Below are positions 46,575 through 55,015 of a stretch of DNA of 64,000 nt, one piece after another. The stretch is from positions 62,001 through 126,000 of the forward strand of contig NZ_RJOB01000005.1 of NCBI RefSeq assembly GCF_003943935.1, read 5' to 3'. Origin of the DNA: Streptococcus mitis (GTDB lineage: Bacteria; Bacillota; Bacilli; Lactobacillales; Streptococcaceae). Every line of letters begins with the position of its first letter. Position 1 is the first letter of the stretch. The notes under the pieces are model-generated. The model was not told where the DNA came from, did no database searches, and saw only the letters and a list, made by a program, of their open reading frames with translations. Position numbers and translations under genes: made by a program.

Positions 46575-47620
46575 CTGCCAATTATTCAACACGGGAATAC
46601 CGTGAGAAATTATACGATGACCTTCATGTTCGATTGAGAGATACAGCGATTTTGATGTGTGCAATTTTTATTGCCTCTATCGGTCTAAATATGAATTCAA
46701 CAGCTGTTATTATTGGAGCCATGTTAATTTCACCTCTCATGACACCGATTGTTGGACTGGGATTCGGTTTAGCTATTTTTGATACGCGTTTAATCAAGCA
46801 ATCTCTAGAGGTTTTATTGACTCAAGTGTTGGTCAGTTTGCTTGTCTCGACTCTGTATTTCTGGATTTCTCCCTTGTCTTATGCAAGTAGCGAGTTGATC
46901 GCACGAACCTCTCCAACCATTTGGGATGTTCTCATTGCTATTGCTGGTGGGATTGCTGGTGTGATCGGTTCAAGGAAAAAAGAAGCAAACAATATCGTGC
47001 CAGGAGTAGCCATTGCTACAGCTTTGATGCCGCCTATCTGTACTGCTGGCTATGGTTTAGCTAATGGGAATGTACGATTTTTATTGGGGGCTCTCTATCT
47101 TTTCTTGATCAACTGTGTCTTTATCATGCTAGCCAACATTGTTGGAACAAGAATTTTGATGAGAAAATCTCCTTTAACTTCATTTAAAGAGCTGAGCATT
47201 AAAATGAGAATTGGCTTGATTTCTTTGATTGTATTGTTGATTCTTCCAGCTAGCTATTCGGCAGTTACTCTGACAATAGAACAAGCGCGCAAAGAAGGGA
47301 TCAAACAGTTTGTAGGAAAAGAGTTCGCCAATTATACGGTTATTAATCAAGTCTACAAGTCAAGTAACAATGAATTGGTCTTGACGGTTGTTGGAGATCC
47401 GATTTCAGAAGAAGAATTAGAAACACTCCACCAAAAACAAGCCTCTTACGGTATTCAATCTGTTCAATTGAAAGTGAATCAAGTTCAGAACTCGCCAACA
47501 TTAGATAGTGAAGCGACCAAGGAATTTTATGAAAACATTGACAAGTATATTGATCAAAAACTCTCTGAAAAAGATTCACAAAACGATCTCGTAAAAGAAA
47601 ATGAAGCAGACAAGGATTGA
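46571..47620 (+). CDS. DUF389 (TIGR00341-type) membrane protein, copy 2
   Basis: This 349-residue protein is a close paralogue of 44306-45355, with most residues identical along the whole length. Homology between the two copies runs from a few codons after the start to just past the stop (both have GATTGAGGA) and then ends abruptly. Their upstream sequences differ: this copy is coupled to the K+ channel gene, while copy 1 has its own promoter. That makes this the likely ancestral location. A BOX repeat follows about 80 bp downstream. Confidence 0.9.
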   Translation: MTANYSTREYREKLYDDLHVRLRDTAILMCAIFIASIGLNMNSTAVIIGAMLISPLMTPIVGLGFGLAIFDTRLIKQSLEVLLTQVLVSLLVSTLYFWISPLSYASSELIARTSPTIWDVLIAIAGGIAGVIGSRKKEANNIVPGVAIATALMPPICTAGYGLANGNVRFLLGALYLFLINCVFIMLANIVGTRILMRKSPLTSFKELSIKMRIGLISLIVLLILPASYSAVTLTIEQARKEGIKQFVGKEFANYTVINQVYKSSNNELVLTVVGDPISEEELETLHQKQASYGIQSVQLKVNQVQNSPTLDSEATKEFYENIDKYIDQKLSEKDSQNDLVKENEADKD

Positions 47621-47699
47621 GGATACTGACTTTATCTAACTCATGAAAGTAAATCTTGTGTGGTGGTTTGGTCAATCACTACTAGCTCGGATTAAATAA

Positions 47700-47802
47700 T
47701 ACTCTTCGAAAATCAAATTCAAACCACGTCAGCGTCGCCTTACCGTACTCAAGTACAGCTTGCGGCTAGCTTCCTAGTTTGCTTTTTGATTTTCATTGAG
47801 TA
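47700..47802 (+). repeat. BOX element, short type
   Basis: This 103-bp copy has CACGTCAGCGTCGCCTTACC in boxA, almost the standard BOX-PCR primer site, and ends GATTTTCATTGAGTA. boxB is missing. It lies between DUF389 copy 2 and the thrS terminator. Confidence 0.88.
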
Positions 47803-47809
47803 AAAATAT

Positions 47810-47843
47810 AAAAAGCAACAGCTGAAATAGTTGTTGCTTTTTA
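47810..47843 (-). terminator. Terminator after thrS
   Basis: AAAGCAACA and TGTTGCTTT pair around a 15-base loop with T-runs on both sides, so it may work in both directions. Confidence 0.8.
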
Positions 47844-47863
47844 GGTAGCTAGGATTTTATCTC

Positions 47864-49807
47864 TTATTTCTCAACGCGTGATTTGTTGGCGATATCAGCT
47901 AGGATAGCTTGAACAAAGTCATCAACTGAGACAGTTTGTGTTTCTTTTTGGCCATAGCGACGAACGTTAACAGTTCCGTCTTCCATTTCCTTGTCCCCAA
48001 CGATCAATTGGTAAGGAATCTTGCTTGTTTGTGACGCACGGATCTTGAACTGCATTTTTTCATTGCGCTCATCTACGTCTGCACGGACACCACGGTCACG
48101 GAGTTTTTTAGCTACTTCCCATGCGTAGTCTACGTGTTTTTCGTTAGATACTGGGATGAGGGTCACTTGGTGTGGTGCAAGCCATGTTGGGAAGGCACCT
48201 TTGTAGTTCTCAATCAAGATAGCTGTGAAGCGTTCCATAGTTGAGATAACTCCACGGTGGATCATAACTGGACGGTGCTCTTCGCCATCAGCTCCGATGT
48301 ATTTAAGGTCGAAGCGTTCTGGAAGCAAGAAGTCAAGTTGGATAGTAGAAAGAGTTTCTTCTTTTCCAAGAGCGGTCTTAACTTGAATATCCAATTTTGG
48401 TCCGTAGAAGGCTGCTTCACCTTCGGCTTCAAAGTAGTCCACGCCCATTTCATCAAGGGCTGCACGAAGCATGGTTTGAGCATTTTCCCACATCTCATCG
48501 TTATCAAAGTACTTGTGAGTATCTTGAGGGTCACGAAGAGAGAGGCGGAAGCGGTATTCATTCAAGTTGAAATCTTCATAAACATCGATAATCAACTGAA
48601 GGGCACGCTGGAATTCTTCTTGGATTTGTTCTGGAGTCACAAAGAGGTGACCGTCGTTGAGTGACATTTCACGCACGCGTTGAAGACCTGTGAGGGCACC
48701 AGATTTTTCATAACGGTGCATCATACCGATTTCAGCGATACGGATTGGCAACTCACGGTAAGAGTGAACATGGTGTTTGAAGACTTGGATGTGGTGCGGA
48801 CAGTTCATTGGACGAAGGACAAATTCTTCCCCGTCACCCATGTCCATAGTTGGGAACATGTCCTCTTGGTAATGATCCCAGTGACCAGAAGTCTTGTAAA
48901 GTTCAACAGAAGCAAGTGGTGGAGTGTAGACGTGTTGGTAGCCTGAAGCTAGCTCTTTGTCTACGATGTAGCGTTCCAACTCACGACGAATAGTCGCACC
49001 ATTTGGCAACCAGAATGGAAGCCCTTGACCAACCTCTTGAGAAATCATGAAGAGGTCAAGCTCTTTACCAAGTTTACGGTGATCACGTTCCTTAGCTTCT
49101 TCACGCATTTGGAGGTAGTTCTTCAAGTCTTTCTTGTCAAACCAAGCTGTACCATAGATACGTTGCATCATAGCGTTGTCGCTATTTCCACGCCAGTAAG
49201 CACCTGCTACATGGAGAAGGTGGAAGATTTGGATACGGCCTGTTGATGGGACGTGAGGGCCACGGCAAAGGTCTACATATTCCCCCTGACGATAGATAGT
49301 CAAACCACCCTCGTCTTCTGAATGTTCTTCAATCAATTCCAACTTGTAAGGGTCGTTCTTGAAGATTTCACGTGCCTCGTCTTTAGTCACTTCTTCACGG
49401 ATTGATGGGAAGTTTTCTTTGACAATTTTTTGCATTTCTTCTTCGATACGAGGAAGGTCTTCGTTAGAGATTTGACCAGCAGTGTTGTCAGTATCGTAGT
49501 AGAAACCATCTTCGATGGCTGGACCAACTCCCAAGTGAATGTCTGGGAACAGACGACGAGCTGCTTGGGCGAACAAGTGAGCAGCTGAGTGACGCAAGAT
49601 TGGAAGGGCATCTTCGTGATCAGGTGTCACGATTTCGATGCTTCCATCTTCAGTGATAGCACGAGTAGTGTCGATGAGTTTGCCGTTGAATTTACCAGCC
49701 AAGGCCTTTTTAGCTAGGGAATTGCTGATAGATTGAGCAATTTCAAAAGTTGTAACGCCAGATTCGAATTCACGAACAGCGCCATCTGGGAAAGTAATGT
49801 TAATCAT
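47864..49807 (-). CDS. thrS: Threonyl-tRNA synthetase
   Basis: This 647-residue class II synthetase charges tRNA-Thr. An N-terminal TGS domain ([14 protein letters not shown]) is followed by the SAD editing domain ([29 protein letters not shown]). The catalytic core includes [12 protein letters not shown] and [11 protein letters not shown], and an anticodon-binding domain ends the protein. The start at 49807 with AGGAGAACATC is chosen; the frame runs 44 codons upstream into the T-box leader and is not real there. A T-box leader at 49893-50105 controls it. Confidence 0.98.
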   Translation of the reverse strand: MINITFPDGAVREFESGVTTFEIAQSISNSLAKKALAGKFNGKLIDTTRAITEDGSIEIVTPDHEDALPILRHSAAHLFAQAARRLFPDIHLGVGPAIEDGFYYDTDNTAGQISNEDLPRIEEEMQKIVKENFPSIREEVTKDEAREIFKNDPYKLELIEEHSEDEGGLTIYRQGEYVDLCRGPHVPSTGRIQIFHLLHVAGAYWRGNSDNAMMQRIYGTAWFDKKDLKNYLQMREEAKERDHRKLGKELDLFMISQEVGQGLPFWLPNGATIRRELERYIVDKELASGYQHVYTPPLASVELYKTSGHWDHYQEDMFPTMDMGDGEEFVLRPMNCPHHIQVFKHHVHSYRELPIRIAEIGMMHRYEKSGALTGLQRVREMSLNDGHLFVTPEQIQEEFQRALQLIIDVYEDFNLNEYRFRLSLRDPQDTHKYFDNDEMWENAQTMLRAALDEMGVDYFEAEGEAAFYGPKLDIQVKTALGKEETLSTIQLDFLLPERFDLKYIGADGEEHRPVMIHRGVISTMERFTAILIENYKGAFPTWLAPHQVTLIPVSNEKHVDYAWEVAKKLRDRGVRADVDERNEKMQFKIRASQTSKIPYQLIVGDKEMEDGTVNVRRYGQKETQTVSVDDFVQAILADIANKSRVEK

Positions 49808-49892
49808 GATGTTCTCCTTACTTATATTATTGACGAATGTGTTAACCCTATTCTGAAAACAGGGACAGAGGATTGTGAAAGCTAGAAAAACA

Positions 49893-50105
49893 AAAAACGA
49901 CATCCTCGAAAGGACGTCGCAACGTGGTTCCACCTTCATTTATGTTCCTCAAAAGAGAGGGACACCTCTGATTGGCTCTAACGTGGCCACCGTTTTATGT
50001 TTTCATAAAAGTCAGTAGAGTAGTATCAGTTTAGGCTTCCTATGCGTTCTCAGCAACCACGCACTCTCTAGTAGAAAGGGACTAAGTGACTTGTCTCTAT
50101 GGATT
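49893..50105 (-). promoter_or_regulatory. T-box riboswitch upstream of thrS
   Basis: On the minus strand the leader holds GAAGGTGGAACCACG (T-box antiterminator motif, about 49919-49934). The terminator GACGTCCTTTCGAGGATGTC and a T-run follow at about 49897-49918. Stem-I-like sequence extends back to about 50105. It fits tRNA-Thr sensing. Confidence 0.88.
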
Positions 50106-50261
50106 ATTATAGCATGATTGTGAAAATTTTCAAGATATTTGTAGATTTTTTTGAATTTCCTTGTTGAGGGGGAGAATTAGGAATGGTAATCTTAGAAGAG
50201 GTTGGGTATCTTCATTATGTTGGTGAAGTAAAGAGAAAGGAGTAAATCTGTTGACAAAGAA

Positions 50262-50365
50262 GTTAGTTATTGGTAGAATAGGGATTGTCGTAAAGACAAA
50301 TAACTTCTTCTTGGTTGCAGGCATGCCAACCTGTCACTCGGATGAAGCCAAATAAAAAGGAGAAA
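50262..50365 (+). promoter_or_regulatory. Possible structured leader of rpsO
   Basis: Before rpsO lies a segment with pairing blocks (GAAGTTAGTTATT against AAATAACTTCTTC; GGTTGCAGGCATGCCAACC). S15 autoregulates through its leader in many bacteria. Whether this is the streptococcal S15-binding leader cannot be decided by eye. Confidence 0.35.
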
Positions 50366-50369
50366 CATC

Positions 50370-50639
50370 ATGGCAATCTCAAAAGAGAAAAAAAATGAAA
50401 TCATCGCACAATATGCACGTCACGAAGGTGATACAGGTTCAGTAGAGGTTCAAGTTGCTGTCCTTACTTGGGAAATCAACCACCTTAACGAACACATCAA
50501 ACAACACAAAAAAGACCACGCTACTTACCGTGGATTGATGAAGAAAATCGGTCGCCGTCGTAACTTGCTTGCATACTTGCGTAAAAACGACGTTAACCGT
50601 TACCGTGAGTTGATCAACTCTCTAGGACTTCGTCGCTAA
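50370..50639 (+). CDS. rpsO: 30S ribosomal protein S15
   Basis: This 89-residue S15 binds 16S rRNA early in small-subunit assembly. The sequence has the family blocks [43 protein letters not shown] and [13 protein letters not shown]. An AAAAGGAGAAACATC ribosome site and strongly biased codons fit high expression. Two similar terminator-containing repeats follow. Confidence 0.99.
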   Translation: MAISKEKKNEIIAQYARHEGDTGSVEVQVAVLTWEINHLNEHIKQHKKDHATYRGLMKKIGRRRNLLAYLRKNDVNRYRELINSLGLRR

Positions 50640-50694
50640 TCTTGCGTCTAAACCGTTTCTATACTTCGTTGACTTCGGCTCGATGTACCATTAG

Positions 50695-50773
50695 TACAAC
50701 CTTCGCCTCGTCGCCTAGTCTATAAACGTTTTATCCAGCAAGACTGGAGCTCTCTGATTTTCAGAGGGCTTTT
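50695..50773 (+). repeat. rpsO-terminator repeat, copy 1
   Basis: This segment reads TACAACCTTCGCCTCGTCGC to the hairpin AGCTCTCTGA/TCAGAGGGCT and a T-run. An almost identical copy lies 203 bp downstream. The hairpin at 50748-50774 is a good terminator for rpsO. Confidence 0.8.
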
Positions 50774-50838
50774 TACGTTGTTACCGTACCTCGATATACT
50801 CAAGTATAATCTTCGGTTACGGTTCCTAGCACTGTAAG
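50748..50838 (+). repeat. Left flank repeat of the cadD segment
   Basis: The terminator hairpin plus ACGTTGTTACCGTACCTCG and CTCGATATACTCAAGTATAA to GGTTCCTAGCACTGTAA recurs, with about 10 differences, at 51987-52076 on the other side of cadD. Confidence 0.75.
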
Positions 50839-50897
50839 GTAAAATAAACCAGATATTCTCCCTTCGGGTAGATTTTTTTGTTTCACTAAAAATTTTG

Positions 50898-50976
50898 TAC
50901 AATCTTCGCCTCATCGCCTAGTCTATAAACGTTTTATCCAGCAAGACTGGAGTTCTCTGATTTTCAGAGGGCTTTT
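50898..50976 (+). repeat. rpsO-terminator repeat, copy 2
   Basis: This is a near copy of 50695-50773 (TACAATCTTCGCCTCATCGC to TTTTCAGAGGGCTTTTTT), with only a few differences. It carries a second terminator hairpin at about 50951-50977. Confidence 0.8.
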
Positions 50977-51086
50977 TTATTGAGGTTTTATCGGTCACAA
51001 TTTTGGAGACTACAAAAACCTCAAATGGTATCAGCTAATTACACCATAAAGGTGCGCAGCTACTCGGAGAGCCCACACTTTACGAA

Positions 51087-51112
51087 GTAAAGTATAATAT
51101 GTTATACTTTAC
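51087..51112. promoter_or_regulatory. Perfect palindrome upstream of cadD
   Basis: GTAAAGTATAA and TTATACTTTAC are perfect inverted repeats around TATG. The arms contain TATAAT- and TATACT-like -10 sequences on both strands. This looks like an operator/promoter. No regulator gene is adjacent. Confidence 0.55.
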
Positions 51113-51176
51113 ATGGAAGTAGTCACCGAATTCCAGTTAGAAATTACTATGTAACTACGTTTTGAGGAGGAGTAAA

Positions 51177-51251
51177 ATGCTTTCCTACGTTCGACATTAC
51201 CCACTAGCGATAGCTAAATTAATGTGTCTGTGCTCTCCTAAAATCTGCTGA
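51177..51251 (+). CDS. Possible 24-residue small ORF before cadD
   Basis: ATG 51177 sits seven bases after a strong GAGGAGG and encodes MLSYVRHYPLAIAKL, then MCLCSPKIC and a stop. It ends 29 bp before cadD. It may be a leader peptide or the remains of a truncated gene. There is no family recognition. Confidence 0.3.
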   Translation: MLSYVRHYPLAIAKLMCLCSPKIC

Positions 51252-51280
51252 TTTATTACTGACTAATACAGGAGGTTTTT

Positions 51281-51946
51281 ATGGGACAGACAATCATATC
51301 TGCTATTGGTGTTTATATTTCTACCAGTATCGATTATTTAATTATTTTAATTATTTTAATTATTTTAATTATTTTAATTATTTTAATTATTTTAATTATT
51401 TTAATTATTTTATTTGCACAGCTATCACAGAATAAACAAAAATGGCATATTTATGCGGGGCAATATCTAGGCACAGGCTTACTTGTAGGGGCGAGTTTAG
51501 TTGCTGCTTATGTCGTTAATTTCGTGCCTGAAGAATGGATGGTTGGATTGCTTGGTTTAATCCCTATCTATTTAGGGATTCGCTTTGCAATTGTTGGAGA
51601 AGGTGAGGAAGAAGAGGAAGAAATTATTGAAAGATTAGAACAAAGCAAGGCAAATCAACTGTTTTGGACAGTTACATTGCTGACAATTGCGTCTGGCGGA
51701 GATAATTTAGGTATCTATATACCTTATTTTGCTTCGTTAGATTGGTCACAGACCCTCGTGGCGTTGCTTGTGTTTGTAATCGGTATAATTATCTTATGCG
51801 AGATTAGTCGGGTGTTATCCTCTATTCCGTTAATATTCGAGACAATTGAAAAATACGAGCTAATCATTGTGCCCTTAGTATTCATTCTACTTGGACTATA
51901 CATCATGTATGAAAATGGCACGATAGAGACTTTTCTGACCGTGTAG
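51281..51946 (+). CDS. cadD: CadD-family cadmium resistance transporter with an expanded repeat
   Basis: This 221-residue membrane protein has about five to six helices. It matches the CadD family (start MGQTIISAIGVYISTSIDYL, middle IPIYLGIRFAIVGEG, SGGDNLGIYIPYFASL, end VFILLGLYIMYENG). CadD proteins give cadmium resistance, probably by export. Eight copies of a 9-bp unit (51341-51412) encode IIL eight times in helix 1; homologues I recall have only one or two, so the helix has grown by about 18 residues. The ribosome site is AGGAGGTTTTT. The stop codon lies inside a 21-bp sequence also present at about 50868-50888. Confidence 0.85.
   Translation: MGQTIISAIGVYISTSIDYLIILIILIILIILIILIILIILIILFAQLSQNKQKWHIYAGQYLGTGLLVGASLVAAYVVNFVPEEWMVGLLGLIPIYLGIRFAIVGEGEEEEEEIIERLEQSKANQLFWTVTLLTIASGGDNLGIYIPYFASLDWSQTLVALLVFVIGIIILCEISRVLSSIPLIFETIEKYELIIVPLVFILLGLYIMYENGTIETFLTV
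51341..51412 (+). repeat. 9-bp tandem repeat (ATTATTTTA) x 8 inside cadD
   Basis: Eight perfect units are in frame, each coding Ile-Ile-Leu. Gain or loss of a unit keeps the frame and changes the first membrane segment by three residues. Confidence 0.97.
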
Positions 51947-51982
51947 ATTTTTTTGTTTCACTAGGATTTTAGCCCGAGCTCA

Positions 51983-52076
51983 AATTGGCTCTCTGATTTT
52001 CAGAGGGCTTTTTACGTTGTCACCTTACCTCGATATACTCAAGTATTATCTTTACTTACGGTTCCTAGCACTATAA
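51983..52076 (+). repeat. Right flank repeat of the cadD segment, with a terminator
   Basis: GGCTCTCTGA/TCAGAGGGCT and a T-run form the terminator. They are followed by ACGTTGTCACCTTACCTCG to GGTTCCTAGCACTATAA, matching 50748-50838. It closes the cadD segment. Confidence 0.75.
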
Positions 52077-52181
52077 AACCAACTATATTCATTTGTTCTC
52101 ATCTTGTTCCATTGTTGAAAATATGGTATACTTTTCATGAGAATTTTCTAAATTTTTAAGATTCTATCAAAGGAGGTTTGC

Positions 52182-53228
52182 ATGCTTTCCAAATTTTCTG
52201 GAAGCCGACAAGACCAGCAATTTGTGTTACTTTTAGTTGTTTTGCTAGGTATTTTAGGGATTTCTCTCTTTCTAGCAGTTTCAATGGGATCTGTTGCGAT
52301 TGATTTAGGAGATACCTACCGGATTATTTTGAGCAGGTTGGGATTTCCTCTTGAGATAGGAGAGGTTTCCAAGTCTACTCTTGCCATTGTATGGAACATG
52401 AGATTCCCCCGAGTATTGTTAGGTTTGATAGTGGGGGCTGGTCTTTCTATGTGTGGTAGCGTGATGCAGTCTACAGTGAACAATCCCATCGCAGAGCCTT
52501 ATGTCTTAGGAATATCTGCGGGTGCAACTCTAGGGGCAACCTTGAGCATCATTCTTGGATTAAAAGTGATGATTAGCTTTGGAGCTTTTCTTGGAGCTAT
52601 TTTGGCAACAATTGCTGTCCTCATCATTGCCTCTATGCAGGGACGGATGACGACTTCTAGTCTGATCTTATCAGGAACGGTGGTCAACGCTCTCTTTCTG
52701 GCTTTTTCCAACTTTATTATCTCAGTTGGCGCTAATGCGGATAGTGTGATGACCATTAAGTTTTGGACCATGGGCTCGCTCGCTGGGACTTCCTGGGCAG
52801 ACTTGGTCCTGCCAACTATAGTAGTAGGAATAGCCTTTCTATTTTTCGCTACCCAGTATCGTGTTTTCAATGCGATGATGATGGGAGATGAGGCTGCTTT
52901 AACTTTGGGAATTCCTTTACGATTTTATTGGTATCTTTATGTGACCATGGTGGCTGTACTGACAGCAGTCTTGGTGGCAACCTGTGGGATTATTGGATTT
53001 GTTGGTCTGATTACTCCACATTTAGCTCGAGGGTTAGTAGGAACGAATTACAAGAGGCTTTTTCCTGTTGCAACCTTGCTAGGTGCCCTCTTTGTCATTT
53101 GGGCAGACGTACTCTCTCGTATCATCATTCCAAACGCAGAGCTTCCTATTGGTATTTTCACAGCCTTGGTAGGTGCTCCCTTCTTTATCTACATTGTTGG
53201 AGGTAGGCGAAGGGAGGTGAGGGTCTGA
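52182..53228 (+). CDS. FecCD-family iron-siderophore/heme ABC transporter permease
   Basis: This 348-residue permease has about nine to ten helices. FecCD-type blocks are present: RFPRVLLGLIVGAGLSMCGSVMQ, NPIAEPYVLGISAGATLGA, and GIIGFVGLITPHLARGLVG near the end. It probably works as a homodimer, since only one permease gene is present. It starts the operon permease-ATPase-binding protein-esterase after AAAGGAGGTTTGC. A ferric siderophore, heme or cobalamin substrate is typical, and the esterase at the end favours a siderophore. Confidence 0.93.
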   Translation: MLSKFSGSRQDQQFVLLLVVLLGILGISLFLAVSMGSVAIDLGDTYRIILSRLGFPLEIGEVSKSTLAIVWNMRFPRVLLGLIVGAGLSMCGSVMQSTVNNPIAEPYVLGISAGATLGATLSIILGLKVMISFGAFLGAILATIAVLIIASMQGRMTTSSLILSGTVVNALFLAFSNFIISVGANADSVMTIKFWTMGSLAGTSWADLVLPTIVVGIAFLFFATQYRVFNAMMMGDEAALTLGIPLRFYWYLYVTMVAVLTAVLVATCGIIGFVGLITPHLARGLVGTNYKRLFPVATLLGALFVIWADVLSRIIIPNAELPIGIFTALVGAPFFIYIVGGRRREVRV

Positions 53229-53229
53229 T

Positions 53230-53985
53230 ATGGACTTGATTTGTCAGGATATCCATTTTGGACTAGGAGAGAAAAAAATCCTTAAAGGAGTCTCTCTTAA
53301 GGTTAAAGGGAATCAATTTCACACGATATTAGGACCAAATGGAAGTGGAAAAACCAGTCTACTTAAACTCCTCTATCGTCAGGAAAAGGCGGACAAAGGT
53401 TTGATAAGCCTAGATGGAAAGCCTCTGGAACAATGGATGCTCAAAGAAACAGCCAAGCAAATGGCAGTTGTCACCCAGTTTAACCAGCTGCAGTTTGATT
53501 GTACAGTTGAGGAAATCGTCTTGTTGGGAAGAACTCCCCACCTCTCTTTTTTACAGAAGGAAAAGGAAAGGGATTATGCCCTCGTTCAAGATGCCCTCGT
53601 TAAGGTGGATATGCTTGAGAAGAAAACTCGTCTCTATTCGTCCCTGTCAGGGGGAGAGAAACAGCGAGTCTTGTTAGCACGTGCCTTGGCGCAAGAACCG
53701 ACTATCTTGCTCCTAGACGAACCAACCAATCATCTGGATATCAGGTATCAGCTAGACTTGTTGTCTATTGTGAAGAATCTCAAGGTCAATGTTCTAGCTG
53801 TCCTGCATGATATTCAACTTGCTTGTCGCTATTCGGATTATCTCTATCTAATGAAAGAGGGAGAAATCCTTTACCAAGGGACTCCAAAGGAGACCATCAC
53901 CCCTGAGTCATTGCAAACTGTATATGGAGTTCAAAGTCAGGTGACTTGGACCGAGGATCAGCAAGCTATGATTCACTATTTATAA
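53230..53985 (+). CDS. Iron-siderophore-type ABC transporter ATP-binding protein
   Basis: This 251-residue ATPase of the FepC/BtuD type has Walker A GPNGSGKTS, Q-loop VVTQFNQL, signature LSGGEKQR and Walker B ILLLDEPTNHLD, with switch His in AVLHDIQLA. It starts one base after the permease stop and is followed by the binding-protein gene after 19 bp. Confidence 0.94.
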   Translation: MDLICQDIHFGLGEKKILKGVSLKVKGNQFHTILGPNGSGKTSLLKLLYRQEKADKGLISLDGKPLEQWMLKETAKQMAVVTQFNQLQFDCTVEEIVLLGRTPHLSFLQKEKERDYALVQDALVKVDMLEKKTRLYSSLSGGEKQRVLLARALAQEPTILLLDEPTNHLDIRYQLDLLSIVKNLKVNVLAVLHDIQLACRYSDYLYLMKEGEILYQGTPKETITPESLQTVYGVQSQVTWTEDQQAMIHYL

Positions 53986-54004
53986 GAATGAAAAGGAAAA
54001 CAAG

Positions 54005-55015
54005 ATGAAAAAAACACTAAGCATTTTACTCGTAACAGTAGCTACCTTAACTTTGGCAGCTTGTGGCAATACTACTACAGAAAAAGCTACCACACAATCT
54101 AGCACAGAAACAAGTCAAAAGGCCAGCACAGAGACGACTTATCCGCTAACGGTCAAAACCTATGATGCTAAAGGAAATGAAGTCGAACAAGTTTTTGACA
54201 AGGCACCCGAAAAAGTTATCACCAACAATCTTTCAACCACTGAAATCTTATTGGAGTTGGGGTTGAAGGATAAAATTGTTGGCATGCTCAATCCAGACAA
54301 TGCTGTGACGGACAAATACAAGGACGCGATTGCGACGATTTCTCAAATTGGGGATAAAAAAACAGTCTCACAAGAGACAGTGCTTTCTTATGAACCAGAC
54401 GCTGTGATGGGTCGAAACATGATGTTTTCTGAAAAATCTTTGGGGACAGTTAGCACTTGGAATGAAAATAAAATCCCAGTCTATACACAAAAAGCTTCTC
54501 TCTCAACGATTCAGCAAGATTTGGGGAATATCGTAGAAGATGTAAAAAATCTTGGAATGATTTTTAATGTTCAGGACAAAGCTAATGAATACGCAGCCCA
54601 ATTACAAACTAAAATTGACGCTGTTAAGAAAGCAAATCCAGCAAGTCAAGGTGAAAAGAAAAAGGCTTTGATTATGGTTGCTTATAATGATCAAACCTTC
54701 GGTGCCTACAAGTCTGCTTTGCAAGAAAGTTTGCTGAACCAACTTGGTTATACAAACGTTGCTACGGGGACATCAGGCTTGACCTTGGAAAATCTCGTGT
54801 CAATGGATCCTGAATTGATTATCTATGTAACCAGTGACCGCAATAAAAAATTGGATGAAAAAGCAGTAGAGTTGATGAAGGCAAATGCTGTTTTGGAAGG
54901 TGTTCCTGCTATTAAGAATCAAAAAATCATGACCATTTCTTACGATGAGTTGATGGACTATGGTCCAGCAGTGATTGATTCCCTTGAGAAAATCAATGAC
55001 TTTATCAATAAATAA
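54005..55015 (+). CDS. Iron-siderophore-type ABC transporter substrate-binding lipoprotein
   Basis: This 336-residue lipoprotein has a lipobox ending in Cys20 (TLTLAAC). A Ser/Thr/Lys-rich linker follows (residues 21-50), then a two-lobed class III binding fold (PEKVITNNLSTTEILLELGL, SYEPDAVMGR, LTLENLVSMDPELIIYVT). It would capture the ferric chelate outside the membrane. The stop overlaps the esterase gene by 20 bases, so translation is coupled. The exact ligand is unknown. Confidence 0.92.
   Translation: MKKTLSILLVTVATLTLAACGNTTTEKATTQSSTETSQKASTETTYPLTVKTYDAKGNEVEQVFDKAPEKVITNNLSTTEILLELGLKDKIVGMLNPDNAVTDKYKDAIATISQIGDKKTVSQETVLSYEPDAVMGRNMMFSEKSLGTVSTWNENKIPVYTQKASLSTIQQDLGNIVEDVKNLGMIFNVQDKANEYAAQLQTKIDAVKKANPASQGEKKKALIMVAYNDQTFGAYKSALQESLLNQLGYTNVATGTSGLTLENLVSMDPELIIYVTSDRNKKLDEKAVELMKANAVLEGVPAIKNQKIMTISYDELMDYGPAVIDSLEKINDFINK

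Noticed and set aside
51341-51412. CRISPR-like or general direct repeats in the cadD region
   Set aside because: The units are contiguous 9-bp repeats without spacers and lie in a coding frame, so this is a microsatellite and not a CRISPR array.
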